A DNA stretch of 64,000 nucleotides. Origin: an uncultured Latescibacterota bacterium. Lineage in GTDB: Bacteria > Latescibacterota > UBA2968. Positions 9,210 to 18,042 of the stretch are shown here, piece by piece. The stretch lies in assembly GCA_951812755.1 (NCBI GenBank), contig OX638329.1, positions 5,605,563 to 5,669,562 on the forward strand, given 5' to 3'. How positions within the stretch are numbered: the stretch's first letter is position 1; each line of letters starts with the position of its first letter. Both the position numbers and the translations under genes were made by a program. The notes under the pieces were generated by a model that saw only the letters and a program-made list of their open reading frames with translations, was not told the DNA's origin and did not search any database.

Positions 9210-10559
9210 ATGCCAACAATCAACCTCATCACCCTGGGCTGTCCCAAAAACACCGTCGATTCCGAGCGCATGCACCACCTCCTCAAGCTCAACGGCTACG
9301 ACCTCTCGGACGACGCGGAAGACGCCGACATCATCGTCGTCAACACCTGCGGATTCATCGAACCAGCCAAAGAAGAATCAATAGCAACAGTAATGGACGC
9401 CGCCGAATACAAAAAAAACGGACGATGTCGCGGCGTCATCGTCACGGGCTGCCTGGCCGAGCGATACCGCAAAGAATTAGAATCCGAACTCGTAGAAGCA
9501 GACATGATCGTGGGCCTTGCCGGAGAGCGCGAAATCGTCACACACTGCGATACCCTGTTGGGCACATCGCGCATTCACACCATCCGAGATGCAGAGGCGC
9601 GCCATCTACTCACCCCAAAACACTGGGCGTATTTGCGAATCTCAGACGGTTGTGACAGAACATGTGCATTTTGCGCCATCCCGAGCTTTCGCGGAAAAAA
9701 CAAAAGTACAAACCTGGACCGCCTCATCGCCGAAGCCTATCGCATGGTCGGCAACGGCGTGCGCGAAATCGCCCTCATTGCCCAGGACACCATGCGATAT
9801 GGCGCAGACCTGTACGGCAAACCCCGGCTAATAGACTTACTAAAAGAACTAATCCAAATCGAAGGACTCGACTGGGTGCGAATGTTATACGCCTATCCAA
9901 CCGGTTGGCGCAATGAGTTAATCGACCTCCTGGCAACCGAAGAAAAATTGTGCGCCTACATCGACCTGCCCATCCAGCACGCATCAGACCCCATACTAAA
10001 AACGATGAACCGGGGCACCACAAAAGCGGGCATTCGCAAACTCATCTACACCTTGCGCAAACGCATACCAAACTTGACCATCCGATCATCAATCATCACC
10101 GGATTTCCCGGCGAACGCGATGAACACTTTGCAGAACTCATGGACTTTGTCGATGAAATGCAATTCAACCGCCTCGTCGGATTCACCTATTCACACGAAG
10201 AAGGCACGCAGGCGGGCGCATTAAAAGACGACGTACCCGAAGAAATAAAACGCGAACGGCTAAACGACCTGATGGCATTGCAAGCGCAAATATCGGGCGA
10301 ATTGAACGCCGTGCACGTGGGACACACCTTCAAAGTACTGGTGGATGAGGTCTCAGACGACCCGGCATATCACTACATCGGCCGCACGCGAATGGACGCC
10401 CCAGAAATCGACGGCGCCGTATTTTTTACGGGCCCTGCAAATATCGGTGACTTCGTCGAAGTCGAAATCACCGATGCAACCGAACACGATTTAATCGGAC
10501 AAGTCGTAAAAACCAACGCCCTATTGGAAATCGCGCCTGTTAAAAATGGGGAAAGATAA
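9210..10559 (+). CDS. rimO: Ribosomal protein S12 methylthiotransferase RimO
   Basis: A 449-residue radical-SAM methylthiotransferase. The N-terminal MTTase cysteines are Cys11, Cys47 and Cys81 (TLGCPKNTVDSE, VVNTCGF, VTGCLAERY). The SAM cluster motif is CDRTCAFCAIPSFRGKNKS with Cys148, Cys152 and Cys155. A C-terminal TRAM domain follows from about residue 370. TLGCPKN with the RGKNKS form favours RimO over MiaB. It modifies Asp88 of ribosomal protein S12. Confidence 0.94.
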   Translation: MPTINLITLGCPKNTVDSERMHHLLKLNGYDLSDDAEDADIIVVNTCGFIEPAKEESIATVMDAAEYKKNGRCRGVIVTGCLAERYRKELESELVEADMIVGLAGEREIVTHCDTLLGTSRIHTIRDAEARHLLTPKHWAYLRISDGCDRTCAFCAIPSFRGKNKSTNLDRLIAEAYRMVGNGVREIALIAQDTMRYGADLYGKPRLIDLLKELIQIEGLDWVRMLYAYPTGWRNELIDLLATEEKLCAYIDLPIQHASDPILKTMNRGTTKAGIRKLIYTLRKRIPNLTIRSSIITGFPGERDEHFAELMDFVDEMQFNRLVGFTYSHEEGTQAGALKDDVPEEIKRERLNDLMALQAQISGELNAVHVGHTFKVLVDEVSDDPAYHYIGRTRMDAPEIDGAVFFTGPANIGDFVEVEITDATEHDLIGQVVKTNALLEIAPVKNGER

Positions 10560-10623
10560 AAGGCAAAAAGCATCCGCAGATAGACACAGATAAAAGGAGA
10601 AAGCACCTTCAGGAGATAAAGCG

Positions 10624-11835
10624 ATGTTCGACAGCAGAGAACAGATAATAGACCAACTTCGCGCTGGGGAAGATGGGTACGCCGAGTTCAAGGAAGTGCG
10701 CTTTGGGGCACGCGGCGTAATCTCGCCCAATACAGAAGATATGGCCGCAGAGTTGGTTGCGCTGGCAAATGCGACGGGCGGTGTGGTATTCCTTGGCATC
10801 GACGATTCGGGCACCGTGCGCGGAATACCAACGGCGCGCATCAATGCAGTCGAACAGTGGGTTATCAATATCGCAACGCACAACTGCGACCCGCCGATTC
10901 GACCGATCTTGCGCAAGGTATTGCTTTCGGATGTGACTGGAGACGACCAATGCGTGCTTTTGACCGAAGTTCCGCGCGGACTTTACGTCCACCGAACATC
11001 AAGCGGGCGTTATTACCTGCGGATCGGTTCCACGAAACGCGACCTCACACCATCAGAACTCGCACGGCTATTCCAGCAGCGGGGTCGCGAGTACGTATTT
11101 GACGAGCAGCCTGTACTCACCGCCACAGTTGACGACCTCAGCCGCAATCGGCTCGAAGCGTTTTTCGGACGCTCGCCAACGATCCCCTATCTCGACTTGC
11201 TGCGCAACACCCGGGTGACTTTCCAGGACGAGAACGGCGTAGATCGTCCAACCATAGCTGGCCTGCTTGTCTTTGCCAATGAACCGACCGAATTCATCCC
11301 CTCCGGGTCCATTGAGGCCGCGTGCTATGGGGGAACCCAACTATCGTCCGACGAATTGGTGCATGCCGAACGCCTCGCAGGTCCCGTATCCGATCAAATC
11401 GACGCCGGAATCGCTTTCGTCGCCAGCCATCGCCCGCACCGCGGTGCTGACACCCCGTACGACCTCGATGTCGTTGACGAAGCCATTGTCAATGCTGTCG
11501 CCCACCGCGACTACGCCATTGCTGGCTCAAAAATCCGCCTATTCCTGTTCGCCGACCGGCTGGAACTATACAGCCCGGGCAAATTGCCCAACACCATCAC
11601 GCTCGACGACATGCCCTACCGCACGTTCACGCGCAATCAGTTGTTAGTCAATTTCCTATCGCGTATCCGCAGCAAGCGCACCGGACAGGTATTCCTCGAA
11701 TCTCGCGGCGAAGGCGTGCGGAAAATTCTGGAAGATGGCGAAGCGCACTCGGGACGGCGTCCAGAGTACGAACTATTCGGCGATGAACTGCGACTGACAC
11801 TGTGGCCGAAGGAAGGATTGACCGCTGACCGCTAA
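10624..11835 (+). CDS. AlbA_2/Schlafen-type DNA-binding ATPase-like regulator (RecG-like COG2865)
   Basis: A 403-residue protein with two parts. Residues 1-130 form a Schlafen AlbA_2 domain (GYAEFKEVRFGA, LANATGGVVFLGIDDSGTVRG). Residues 200-400 form the usual C-terminal ATPase-like half (VDEAIVNAVAHRDYAIAGSKIRL, FADRLELYSPGKLPNTIT, ESRGEGVRKIL). Such proteins are annotated as putative transcriptional regulators or ATP-dependent DNA helicase-like; their function is largely unproven. It ends 11 bp before folA. A shorter relative lacking the AlbA_2 half lies on the other side of folA at 12398. Confidence 0.82.
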   Translation: MFDSREQIIDQLRAGEDGYAEFKEVRFGARGVISPNTEDMAAELVALANATGGVVFLGIDDSGTVRGIPTARINAVEQWVINIATHNCDPPIRPILRKVLLSDVTGDDQCVLLTEVPRGLYVHRTSSGRYYLRIGSTKRDLTPSELARLFQQRGREYVFDEQPVLTATVDDLSRNRLEAFFGRSPTIPYLDLLRNTRVTFQDENGVDRPTIAGLLVFANEPTEFIPSGSIEAACYGGTQLSSDELVHAERLAGPVSDQIDAGIAFVASHRPHRGADTPYDLDVVDEAIVNAVAHRDYAIAGSKIRLFLFADRLELYSPGKLPNTITLDDMPYRTFTRNQLLVNFLSRIRSKRTGQVFLESRGEGVRKILEDGEAHSGRRPEYELFGDELRLTLWPKEGLTADR

Positions 11836-11846
11836 CAGGAGAAATC

Positions 11847-12311
11847 ATGACCATTATCGCTGCAATGGACAAAAACCGCGTCATTGGCCGGGACAACAAA
11901 ATGCCCTGGCACATCTCTGAAGAATCCAGGCACTTTCGGCGCACCACAACTGGACACGTCGTCCTGGTAGGGCGCAAGACCTTTGAGTCCTTTGGCAACA
12001 AACCCCTGCCGGGCCGCCCGCATGTCATTGTGAGCCGGACCATGCCCGACACAAAAGGCATCGATGTATGCAGATCGCTCGAAGCAGCCATTGAAAAAGC
12101 CAGATCTTATGGCCGCGAAGTATTCATCTGCGGAGGCGGCGAAATTTATCGCGCCACGCTCTCAAAAGCCGACCGGATGATCCTATCGTACATCGATAGT
12201 GAATTCGCAGGCGATGAATACTTCCCCGAGTTTGACGAAAATGAATGGATCATATCAAAAAAAGAGGTGTATGATCAATTCACAGTCGTATATTATGAGC
12301 GCAAAAAATAA
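11847..12311 (+). CDS. folA: Dihydrofolate reductase
   Basis: A 154-residue DHFR. It begins MTIIAAMDKNRVIGRDNKMPWHISEE, with the NADPH-contacting and folate-binding residues, then VVLVGRKTFESFGNKPLPGRPHVIVS and FICGGGEIYRA. AGGAG lies just upstream of the ATG. It makes tetrahydrofolate needed by thymidylate synthase, whose gene follows at 13381, separated by a truncated AlbA_2-type gene. Confidence 0.93.
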   Translation: MTIIAAMDKNRVIGRDNKMPWHISEESRHFRRTTTGHVVLVGRKTFESFGNKPLPGRPHVIVSRTMPDTKGIDVCRSLEAAIEKARSYGREVFICGGGEIYRATLSKADRMILSYIDSEFAGDEYFPEFDENEWIISKKEVYDQFTVVYYERKK

Positions 12312-12397
12312 GGTGCGACAGTGGAAGTGTCAGTATTCTGGATGGTAGTCAGAAAGCGTTTGAGCAGAGGACAAGCGTATTCATTTGGAGAATTGAT

Positions 12398-13186
12398 ATG
12401 CTCAGTGGATTTTTTGACGAACTGTTCGTGCCGAACACAAATAAAGACACACTAAGGCGAGAACTCTATCAGCGATTTATCCCCACAGGCGTCTTCAACC
12501 ATGAGGACGAAGATCTGCTACTCAAAAGGCGTTTACTCGTAAAAGAAGGGGGAGAATATCGCGCATCGGTCGCCGGTGTGTTAATGTGCCATGACAGCCC
12601 CGATGAGTACCTCTACAACAGTTTCATCCAAGCTGTTTTTTATCGGGGAATGGAAAAGGATGCGAACTACCAGATCGATGCCAAAGATTTTAAGGGGCCC
12701 CTTGACCAACAGATCATAGACGCCTTCAAATTTGTCGAAAAATTCAATGAGGTATCAGCACGCAAAGACATTGGCAGAATTGAACGGCCACAATACAGCA
12801 TGCGAGCCGTTTTTGAAGCCCTGGTGAACGCCGTTGTACACAGAGATTACTCAAAAATCGGCTCGAAAATTCGGTTGTTCATGTTTTCAGACAGACTCGA
12901 ACTCTATTCACCTGGCGCGTTGGCAAACACCATAACAGTGGAAAATTTGCGTTATGCACAAGCCACCCGCAATGAATTGCTCGCCCGCTTACTCTCGGAA
13001 ATCACCTTGTATGACACGATGAGCAGACAAGTAATCCGGCGACACTTTTTGGAGCGACGAGGCGAAGGCGTAGGCATCATCTTAAACGAAAGCGAGACCC
13101 TCAGCGGTCAAACGCCTGTTTATGAATTGTTCGACGAAGAATTGCGCTTGACGATCTTTGCCGCCAAATCTCTACAAGAAGTTTAG
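12398..13186 (+). CDS. Truncated RecG-like regulator lacking the AlbA_2 domain
   Basis: A 262-residue protein that aligns by eye with the C-terminal half of the gene at 10624: FEALVNAVVHRDYSKIGSKIRL, FSDRLELYSPGALANTIT and ERRGEGVGIIL are near copies of its motifs. No AlbA_2 N-terminus is found upstream; only 86 bp separate it from folA. It is therefore either a decayed relative or a stand-alone ATPase-like half. The preceding GGAGAATTG-ATATG gives a plausible ribosome site. Function unknown. Confidence 0.7.
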   Translation: MLSGFFDELFVPNTNKDTLRRELYQRFIPTGVFNHEDEDLLLKRRLLVKEGGEYRASVAGVLMCHDSPDEYLYNSFIQAVFYRGMEKDANYQIDAKDFKGPLDQQIIDAFKFVEKFNEVSARKDIGRIERPQYSMRAVFEALVNAVVHRDYSKIGSKIRLFMFSDRLELYSPGALANTITVENLRYAQATRNELLARLLSEITLYDTMSRQVIRRHFLERRGEGVGIILNESETLSGQTPVYELFDEELRLTIFAAKSLQEV

Positions 13187-13189
13187 GCA

Positions 13190-13320
13190 TCGTCATTGCT
13201 CAAAAACATGCCGCGATGACAGACACGGGGCCTGCATCACAAGCGGGCGGGCACAGGAGCTTGCCCCGTAGTGCTTTTATACGGGGGCACCACCGCCCCT
13301 ACGAAAATCCTCCCTCCCAA
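13190..13320. repeat. Dispersed repeat fragments before thyA
   Basis: Contains ATGCCGCGATGACAGAC, related to the element at 4802, followed by two GC-rich pieces with a GGGGGCACCACCGCCCCTACG hairpin-like pattern related to the one near 4768. No coding potential is seen. Confidence 0.5.
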
Positions 13321-13380
13321 TAGTCTAACCTCTTACTTCTCCCTCCTTTTATTATTATATTTTTAGCACTGGGGGTATTC

Positions 13381-14220
13381 ATGCACACATATCTCGACCA
13401 ACTGCAACACGTCCTGGACCACGGCGTAAAAAAGGGCGACCGCACGGGAGTGGGCACAATCTCGTGTTTTGGCCTGCAGGCGCGCTATCCAATGGCAGAC
13501 GGATTTCCCGCAGTAACCACCAAGCGACTGGTGTGGAAATCAATGCTATCGGAACTCCTGTGGTTTATATCCGGATCCGACAACATCTACGACTTGAAAG
13601 CCTATTTGAAAAGCAATCGGCTGTGGGATGGCAATTATGAGGACTATTTGAACCGCCTGGGAATAAATAAAAACGACGGCAGCATGGGACGCATTTACGG
13701 CGTACAGTGGCGGCAATGGAAAGGCACCAACGGAAAAGTGGTCGATCAGCTTCAAAATGCGATTGATTTGATCCGAGAAAACCCCGAATCCCGACGCATC
13801 ATGGTCAATGCCTGGAACGCAGCAGAAACAGGCTCTCGGGACGTGGCCCTGCCCCCGTGCCACAACTTCTTCCAATTTTACGTCTCAGAAGACAAACTAT
13901 CCCTACAAATGTATCAGCGATCCTGCGACATGTTTTTAGGCGTACCACTCAACATCGCATCCTATTCTGTATTATTGCACATGGTTGCAAAAATTACGGA
14001 CCTCGTCCCCCACGAATTTATCCATGTCCTCGGCGACGCACACATCTACTTAAACCACCTCGACGCAGTAAAAGAACAACTATCTCGCCAGCCATATCCC
14101 CTGCCCAAATTGCAGATTAAAGACCGCGGACAAACCGAAATCGACCACTTTGAAATGGACGACTTTGAACTCATCAATTATCAGCACCACGACACCATCC
14201 GCGCGGAAATGGCGGTTTGA
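13381..14220 (+). CDS. thyA: Thymidylate synthase
   Basis: A 279-residue ThyA that methylates dUMP using methylene-tetrahydrofolate. The nucleophile is Cys160 in LPPCHNFFQFYV. Other marks are DRTGVGTISCFG, SELLWFISG, RIYGVQWRQW, QRSCDMFLGVPLNIASY and HVLGDAHIYLNHL. The length is near the 264-residue E. coli form with a short insertion. GGGGGT precedes the start. It pairs with folA upstream for the dTMP cycle. Confidence 0.95.
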   Translation: MHTYLDQLQHVLDHGVKKGDRTGVGTISCFGLQARYPMADGFPAVTTKRLVWKSMLSELLWFISGSDNIYDLKAYLKSNRLWDGNYEDYLNRLGINKNDGSMGRIYGVQWRQWKGTNGKVVDQLQNAIDLIRENPESRRIMVNAWNAAETGSRDVALPPCHNFFQFYVSEDKLSLQMYQRSCDMFLGVPLNIASYSVLLHMVAKITDLVPHEFIHVLGDAHIYLNHLDAVKEQLSRQPYPLPKLQIKDRGQTEIDHFEMDDFELINYQHHDTIRAEMAV

Positions 14221-14336
14221 AGCAAGTAATAAGGCAGAATATGAGATGGCCTCACACAAAGACACTAAGACACAAAGGTACAAGACGTAAGAGAGCCTGC
14301 CCCATAGGGTGTAATACGGAGTAAGACAGCCACCCA

Positions 14337-14474
14337 TTATTCTCTTTTATCGCGTATTGCGCGGATCATCTGCCACAAGATATATCCAATGCCAACTAAG
14401 ATGAAAACGGACGTGAGAACCAGGAAAATCTGGACGCCTAAAGGTAGATTCTCAAATGGAATGATCGGATGCAT
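14337..14474 (-). CDS. Small single-span membrane protein (45 residues)
   Basis: A short reading frame on the minus strand gives MHPIIPFENLPLG, then a hydrophobic span of about 20 residues (IFLVLTSVFILVGIGYILW), then a basic tail ending RAIRDKRE. That is the usual inside-positive pattern of a one-pass membrane peptide. It lies opposite both neighbours in a gap of about 310 bp after thyA. No good Shine-Dalgarno is visible, so it may be an orphan or decayed gene. No family recognised. Confidence 0.45.
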   Translation of the reverse strand: MHPIIPFENLPLGVQIFLVLTSVFILVGIGYILWQMIRAIRDKRE

Positions 14475-14534
14475 GATTGGTAAACCAGTTATTATCGTTT
14501 TTGCCGAGCGTCGTCTAAATAGGACCCGAATATC

Positions 14535-15248
14535 GTGAGAACATTACTCTTAATTTGTGCTGAAAGTGAAGCGCAAGTTTCTCGCAAGTTTATCAACGCG
14601 GCAACCGACGCCAAAATCGCCGATCAGGTAGTGGCCACTTCTTTTGATAGATTGGAAGAAAGCGTGCGTACCGCTGAAGGAATCGAACAAATTATCATCT
14701 TCCCCGCGCTGATCGCCCTCCCCGATGCAATGCGCGAAAACCTGTTACAACGCATCACAACTCTCCAAAATGAAAACCCACAAATACGCATCCTCCTCAC
14801 CAGCCCATTGGGCGGCGATCCCCGCTTGTTCGACATGATACAGGACCGCATGGCAGCCGCGCTAAAAAGCACGCAAAACACACCCATATTGACAATAGAA
14901 GCACCGAAAACTTCTCGAACCCTCGACTTTGAAAATTTCGCCACACTGCCAAATCAGATCGCAGATATAAGCACCCTCGTCCCCGACCGCCAGGGACAGG
15001 GCGTTTGGGTACGCGAAGTATTGGACCACACACCCAATGCCGACGCGATCTTTTACGCAGACGCCGATCGTTTTTCCGCCACCGTCGATCTCGCCCTCGT
15101 TCGAGAACAAGGATTGTTAATCTACGGACTGGAAGGACAGCCCCTGCCCGCCAGCTATGGCGGACCCCTGCGACTGATCATTCCCGGACACGATGATCGC
15201 TGTGCAAATGTAAAAGGCGTAGCGCGGGTTGAAATCGTTTTAAAATAG
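14535..15248 (+). CDS. CbiX-like chelatase domain fused to a molybdopterin-binding-like domain
   Basis: A 237-residue protein starting at GTG. The N-terminal half resembles CbiX/SirB sirohydrochlorin chelatases (LLLICAESEAQVSRKF, IIIFPALIALPDAM, ILLTSPLGGDPRLFDMIQDR). It lacks the metal-binding histidine expected where most homologues read HGS, and the second one too, so chelatase activity is doubtful. The C-terminal 80 residues resemble the end of sulfite-oxidase-type molybdopterin domains (LLIYGLEGQPLPASYGGPLRL, then CANVKGVARVEIV), without the cofactor cysteine. Function unknown; a binding or scaffold role is possible. Confidence 0.6.
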   Translation: MRTLLLICAESEAQVSRKFINAATDAKIADQVVATSFDRLEESVRTAEGIEQIIIFPALIALPDAMRENLLQRITTLQNENPQIRILLTSPLGGDPRLFDMIQDRMAAALKSTQNTPILTIEAPKTSRTLDFENFATLPNQIADISTLVPDRQGQGVWVREVLDHTPNADAIFYADADRFSATVDLALVREQGLLIYGLEGQPLPASYGGPLRLIIPGHDDRCANVKGVARVEIVLK

Positions 15249-15305
15249 AAGAGTATGTACAGAAGTTAAACCAGAAAACTTCAACACCTGAAAGGCATAA
15301 CACAT

Positions 15306-16124
15306 ATGAATTGGTCAAATTTTGGCGTAGCGGTCAAAGAATCTCGGTTTAATATGATGAGAAACTGCGTTCTACTTATGATGGCGTTCATAACTTTTGG
15401 ACAGGCAGACGCGGGATTGCTGCCAGAAACTCCCAGGCCTCAAGGTGGCGATATCGTCGGCTCCTGGATAGCTGAGAAGATCGCGCTAAACGCTTATGTC
15501 CCAGCCGGGCTTGTACAGGCTGTATCACCTCTTAAAGTTGAAGGCGAGATCAACGGCACACTGACTTTTGGTTCAGACGGCAAGGTTCAATCTGACTATA
15601 TGACAGAGACCACTGTCTCGGCGGTACTGTTCCTTCCACTTTCGGTCTCTATACACGATATGAGCCGATATGAGGGAAATTATACAGTCGCGTCCGATAC
15701 CCATGCACTCATCATAACGCGCGAAAATGAAGATCCACTCAATTATACGTACACGGCTACGGCGGATTCACTGCATATTATACGTCCGCTACTTTTAGAT
15801 GAATTATTGGCGTCAATACCCGAAAATTTTAAGGACATTGCACTGAGCGTACTGTCTCAGCACGTACCACCAGATGATCCTATTAAGATCGTGATCAGTT
15901 TTGAGAAATCGACGGATACGGGGACGCCGAGTATGCTAACTGGTGACTTTGATGGCGATGGGCAGGTCGGGATTGCGGACTTTTTGCTTTTTGTTGAAGT
16001 GTTTGGAACCCGGAGCGGACAGGAGAACTTCAATCCCAAATTTGACCTCGACAACGACGAAACCGTTGGTATTACCGACTTCCTCATCTTTGTGGATAAT
16101 TTTGGCAAAACGGTCAATGGATAG
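15306..16124 (+). CDS. Secreted protein with dockerin-like EF-hand tail
   Basis: A 272-residue protein. A signal peptide (RNCVLLMMAFITFGQADA) follows a 16-residue lead, so translation might instead start at the ATG near 15351. The middle (GSWIAEKIAL, TLTFGSDGKVQ, YEGNYTVASDTHAL) looks like a lipocalin-type beta barrel. The tail has two calcium-loop repeats, DFDGDGQVGIADFLLF at 214 and DLDNDETVGITDFLIF at 247, the dockerin type I pattern. The same tail ends the beta-propeller protein at 41579. It is likely exported and held at the surface; the ligand is unknown. Confidence 0.7.
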   Translation: MNWSNFGVAVKESRFNMMRNCVLLMMAFITFGQADAGLLPETPRPQGGDIVGSWIAEKIALNAYVPAGLVQAVSPLKVEGEINGTLTFGSDGKVQSDYMTETTVSAVLFLPLSVSIHDMSRYEGNYTVASDTHALIITRENEDPLNYTYTATADSLHIIRPLLLDELLASIPENFKDIALSVLSQHVPPDDPIKIVISFEKSTDTGTPSMLTGDFDGDGQVGIADFLLFVEVFGTRSGQENFNPKFDLDNDETVGITDFLIFVDNFGKTVNG

Positions 16125-16179
16125 CTGTCAGTTGCTCAACACCAACGCCGGTCACACGCATCAAAGGAGAAAACACACC

Positions 16180-17070
16180 ATGTCATTAACACAAAATCAA
16201 ATTAATCAGTATCGCGATCGGGGAGTTTTGATTGCGGAAAATGTATTAGATGATTCAGCCTTTGAACCGATTGAACACGCTTATGACGTATTGATCAATC
16301 AGAAGGCGCAAGAGCTATTAGAAGAAGGAACAATCTCATCCGTACATGCAGATAAGCCCTTCAGCCATCGCCTGGCTGCAATTGCACAGGAATTAGACGA
16401 TGAGGGATATGACGCGCTGCGCGGTTTTGTAGGTGGGTTCGACATCATGCGCGCGCGTGTGAAACCGATGTTCGACATCTTCTTCAACGAACAATTACTA
16501 TCCGCAGTTGAGAGCCTCATAGGACCAGAAATAACCCTGAGTCCAATTCAGCATTTCCGCCCCTACTTGCCCGCGCGCGAAAGCCAACCCGGACAGGTAC
16601 CCTGGCACCAAGACCAGGGCGTAACAAAAGAAGAAGCGGACATCTCGGAAATCATAACCTGCTGGATACCACTCGTAGATGTCACCCCAGAACGCGGATG
16701 CTTACAAGTATTGCCGGGCGTAGTACCCATGGGACTGCTCGAACACCAGCGCGAAGGCGGCACCATGATCAAACCCATGTACATGCCAGAAATTGAACCC
16801 GTAAACTGCATCATGAAACGCGGAGACGTACTCATGATGAGTGCGTACACCCCGCACAGAGGCCAGCCAAACCGCACGAATCTGGTGCGTTGGAGCATGG
16901 ATCTGCGATTCCAAAAAACGGGCACCCCCACAGGACGCCCATTCTGGCCCGAATTTATCGTCCAGAGCAAAGAAAATCCCGCATCTGTGCAAAACAGCTT
17001 TGACGAATGGTGTACGCGGTGGATAACAGACATGCGAGAGAGCAAAGGCACCCATCTACATCGGGTGTAG
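16180..17070 (+). CDS. Phytanoyl-CoA dioxygenase family protein (PhyH)
   Basis: A 296-residue Fe(II)/2-oxoglutarate oxygenase. The start is the ATG at 16180, nine bases after AGGAGA; longer in-frame readings overlap the previous gene and are rejected. Iron ligands are the HxD in VPWHQDQG and the distal His in YTPHRGQPNRT, with the 2-oxoglutarate Arg a few residues later. Substrate unknown. It stands alone on the plus strand. Confidence 0.85.
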   Translation: MSLTQNQINQYRDRGVLIAENVLDDSAFEPIEHAYDVLINQKAQELLEEGTISSVHADKPFSHRLAAIAQELDDEGYDALRGFVGGFDIMRARVKPMFDIFFNEQLLSAVESLIGPEITLSPIQHFRPYLPARESQPGQVPWHQDQGVTKEEADISEIITCWIPLVDVTPERGCLQVLPGVVPMGLLEHQREGGTMIKPMYMPEIEPVNCIMKRGDVLMMSAYTPHRGQPNRTNLVRWSMDLRFQKTGTPTGRPFWPEFIVQSKENPASVQNSFDEWCTRWITDMRESKGTHLHRV

Positions 17071-17110
17071 GGAATTAAAAATTAGGAATTAGGAATTAAA
17101 AATTGGGAGA
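17071..17110. repeat. Dispersed AT-rich repeat, copy 2
   Basis: GGAATTAAAAATTAGG-type units follow directly on the PhyH stop codon, in the opposite orientation to the copy at 7297. Confidence 0.6.
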
Positions 17111-17225
17111 ATTGGGAGAATCGGGCGAAAGATTTTTTGCCCCTTCTTCACACTTCACAGCCCCTCTTTCTCATCTGCGTTCATCTGCGAAAAACGCTCA
17201 AATTATTCGCGTTTTTTTCTGCGGA

Positions 17226-18032
17226 TCACACTTCAAACGGGATATCATCCGCATTAAAAACCTGCGTGCGTTTCATCATGCGGCGTTCCGATGGCGGAAA
17301 GGGTTCGCGGCGATGCATCGTGGGGCGATTGTCCCACATCACCAGATCGCCAACCTGCCAGATATGGGTCCATAAAAATTCGGGACGGGCGGCGTGCTCA
17401 AAAAGCGCCTTGAGAAGCGCGTCGCTTTCATCAACGGACATATCCAGAATATATTTGGTCAGATGGGGACCGGCATAAAGCGACTTGCGCCCGGTTTCTG
17501 GATGGGTGCGCACGACCGGATGGTCAACGCGTTCGGATGGATTTTGTTCCTCAACATAATGACGGTGTACGGCTCGCAATCCTGCGAGCCGTTTTTTCAT
17601 ATCTTCATCTAACGCTTCATACGCAGCATAACAATTGCACCACTGGGTATTGCCCCCTGCACTGGGAATTTCAAGCGCATAGAGAACGGAAATCGTGCCC
17701 GGTCGCTTGAGATACGACAAATCTGAGTGAAAACTAACCTCCCCATCGCCCAATGCACCGATGGGCTGGCCGTTCTCTTCAATATTGGAAACAATAAAAA
17801 TCTCTTTGTGTTCGCGGTCGAGCTGTTTGCGAACATGTTCGACTGCGCGACCAAAATAATTGGTAAAGCGAATCTGATCTTCCTCGCTCAAATCCTGGTC
17901 GCGAAAATACACAACACAGTAATCGAGCAACGCCTGGCGAATAGCCTGGACAGTGTCATCATTGAGTCCCTGCGAAAGATCAAGCCCCTGAATTTCAGCG
18001 CCCAGTGCGCCGCCAGAAGGTATGACTTGCAT
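17226..18032 (-). CDS. TauD/TfdA-family dioxygenase
   Basis: A 268-residue Fe(II)/2-oxoglutarate dioxygenase of the taurine dioxygenase type. The start at 18032 follows GAGGT and gives MQVIPSGGALGAEIQGLDLS, the normal N-terminus; a 53-residue upstream extension runs through the amidohydrolase gene and is rejected. Iron ligands are His and Asp in FHSDLSYLKRPG and the distal His in MWDNRPTMHRR, which also supplies the 2-oxoglutarate Arg. The substrate is unknown. It lies 10 bp downstream of an amidohydrolase, so the two are probably co-transcribed. Confidence 0.88.
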   Translation of the reverse strand: MQVIPSGGALGAEIQGLDLSQGLNDDTVQAIRQALLDYCVVYFRDQDLSEEDQIRFTNYFGRAVEHVRKQLDREHKEIFIVSNIEENGQPIGALGDGEVSFHSDLSYLKRPGTISVLYALEIPSAGGNTQWCNCYAAYEALDEDMKKRLAGLRAVHRHYVEEQNPSERVDHPVVRTHPETGRKSLYAGPHLTKYILDMSVDESDALLKALFEHAARPEFLWTHIWQVGDLVMWDNRPTMHRREPFPPSERRMMKRTQVFNADDIPFEV

Positions 18033-18042
18033 AGTTTTTACC

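Noticed and set aside
15943-16179. 79-residue N-terminal extension of the PhyH gene
   Set aside because: It overlaps the dockerin-tail gene and lies before a strong Shine-Dalgarno and a family-like start at 16180.
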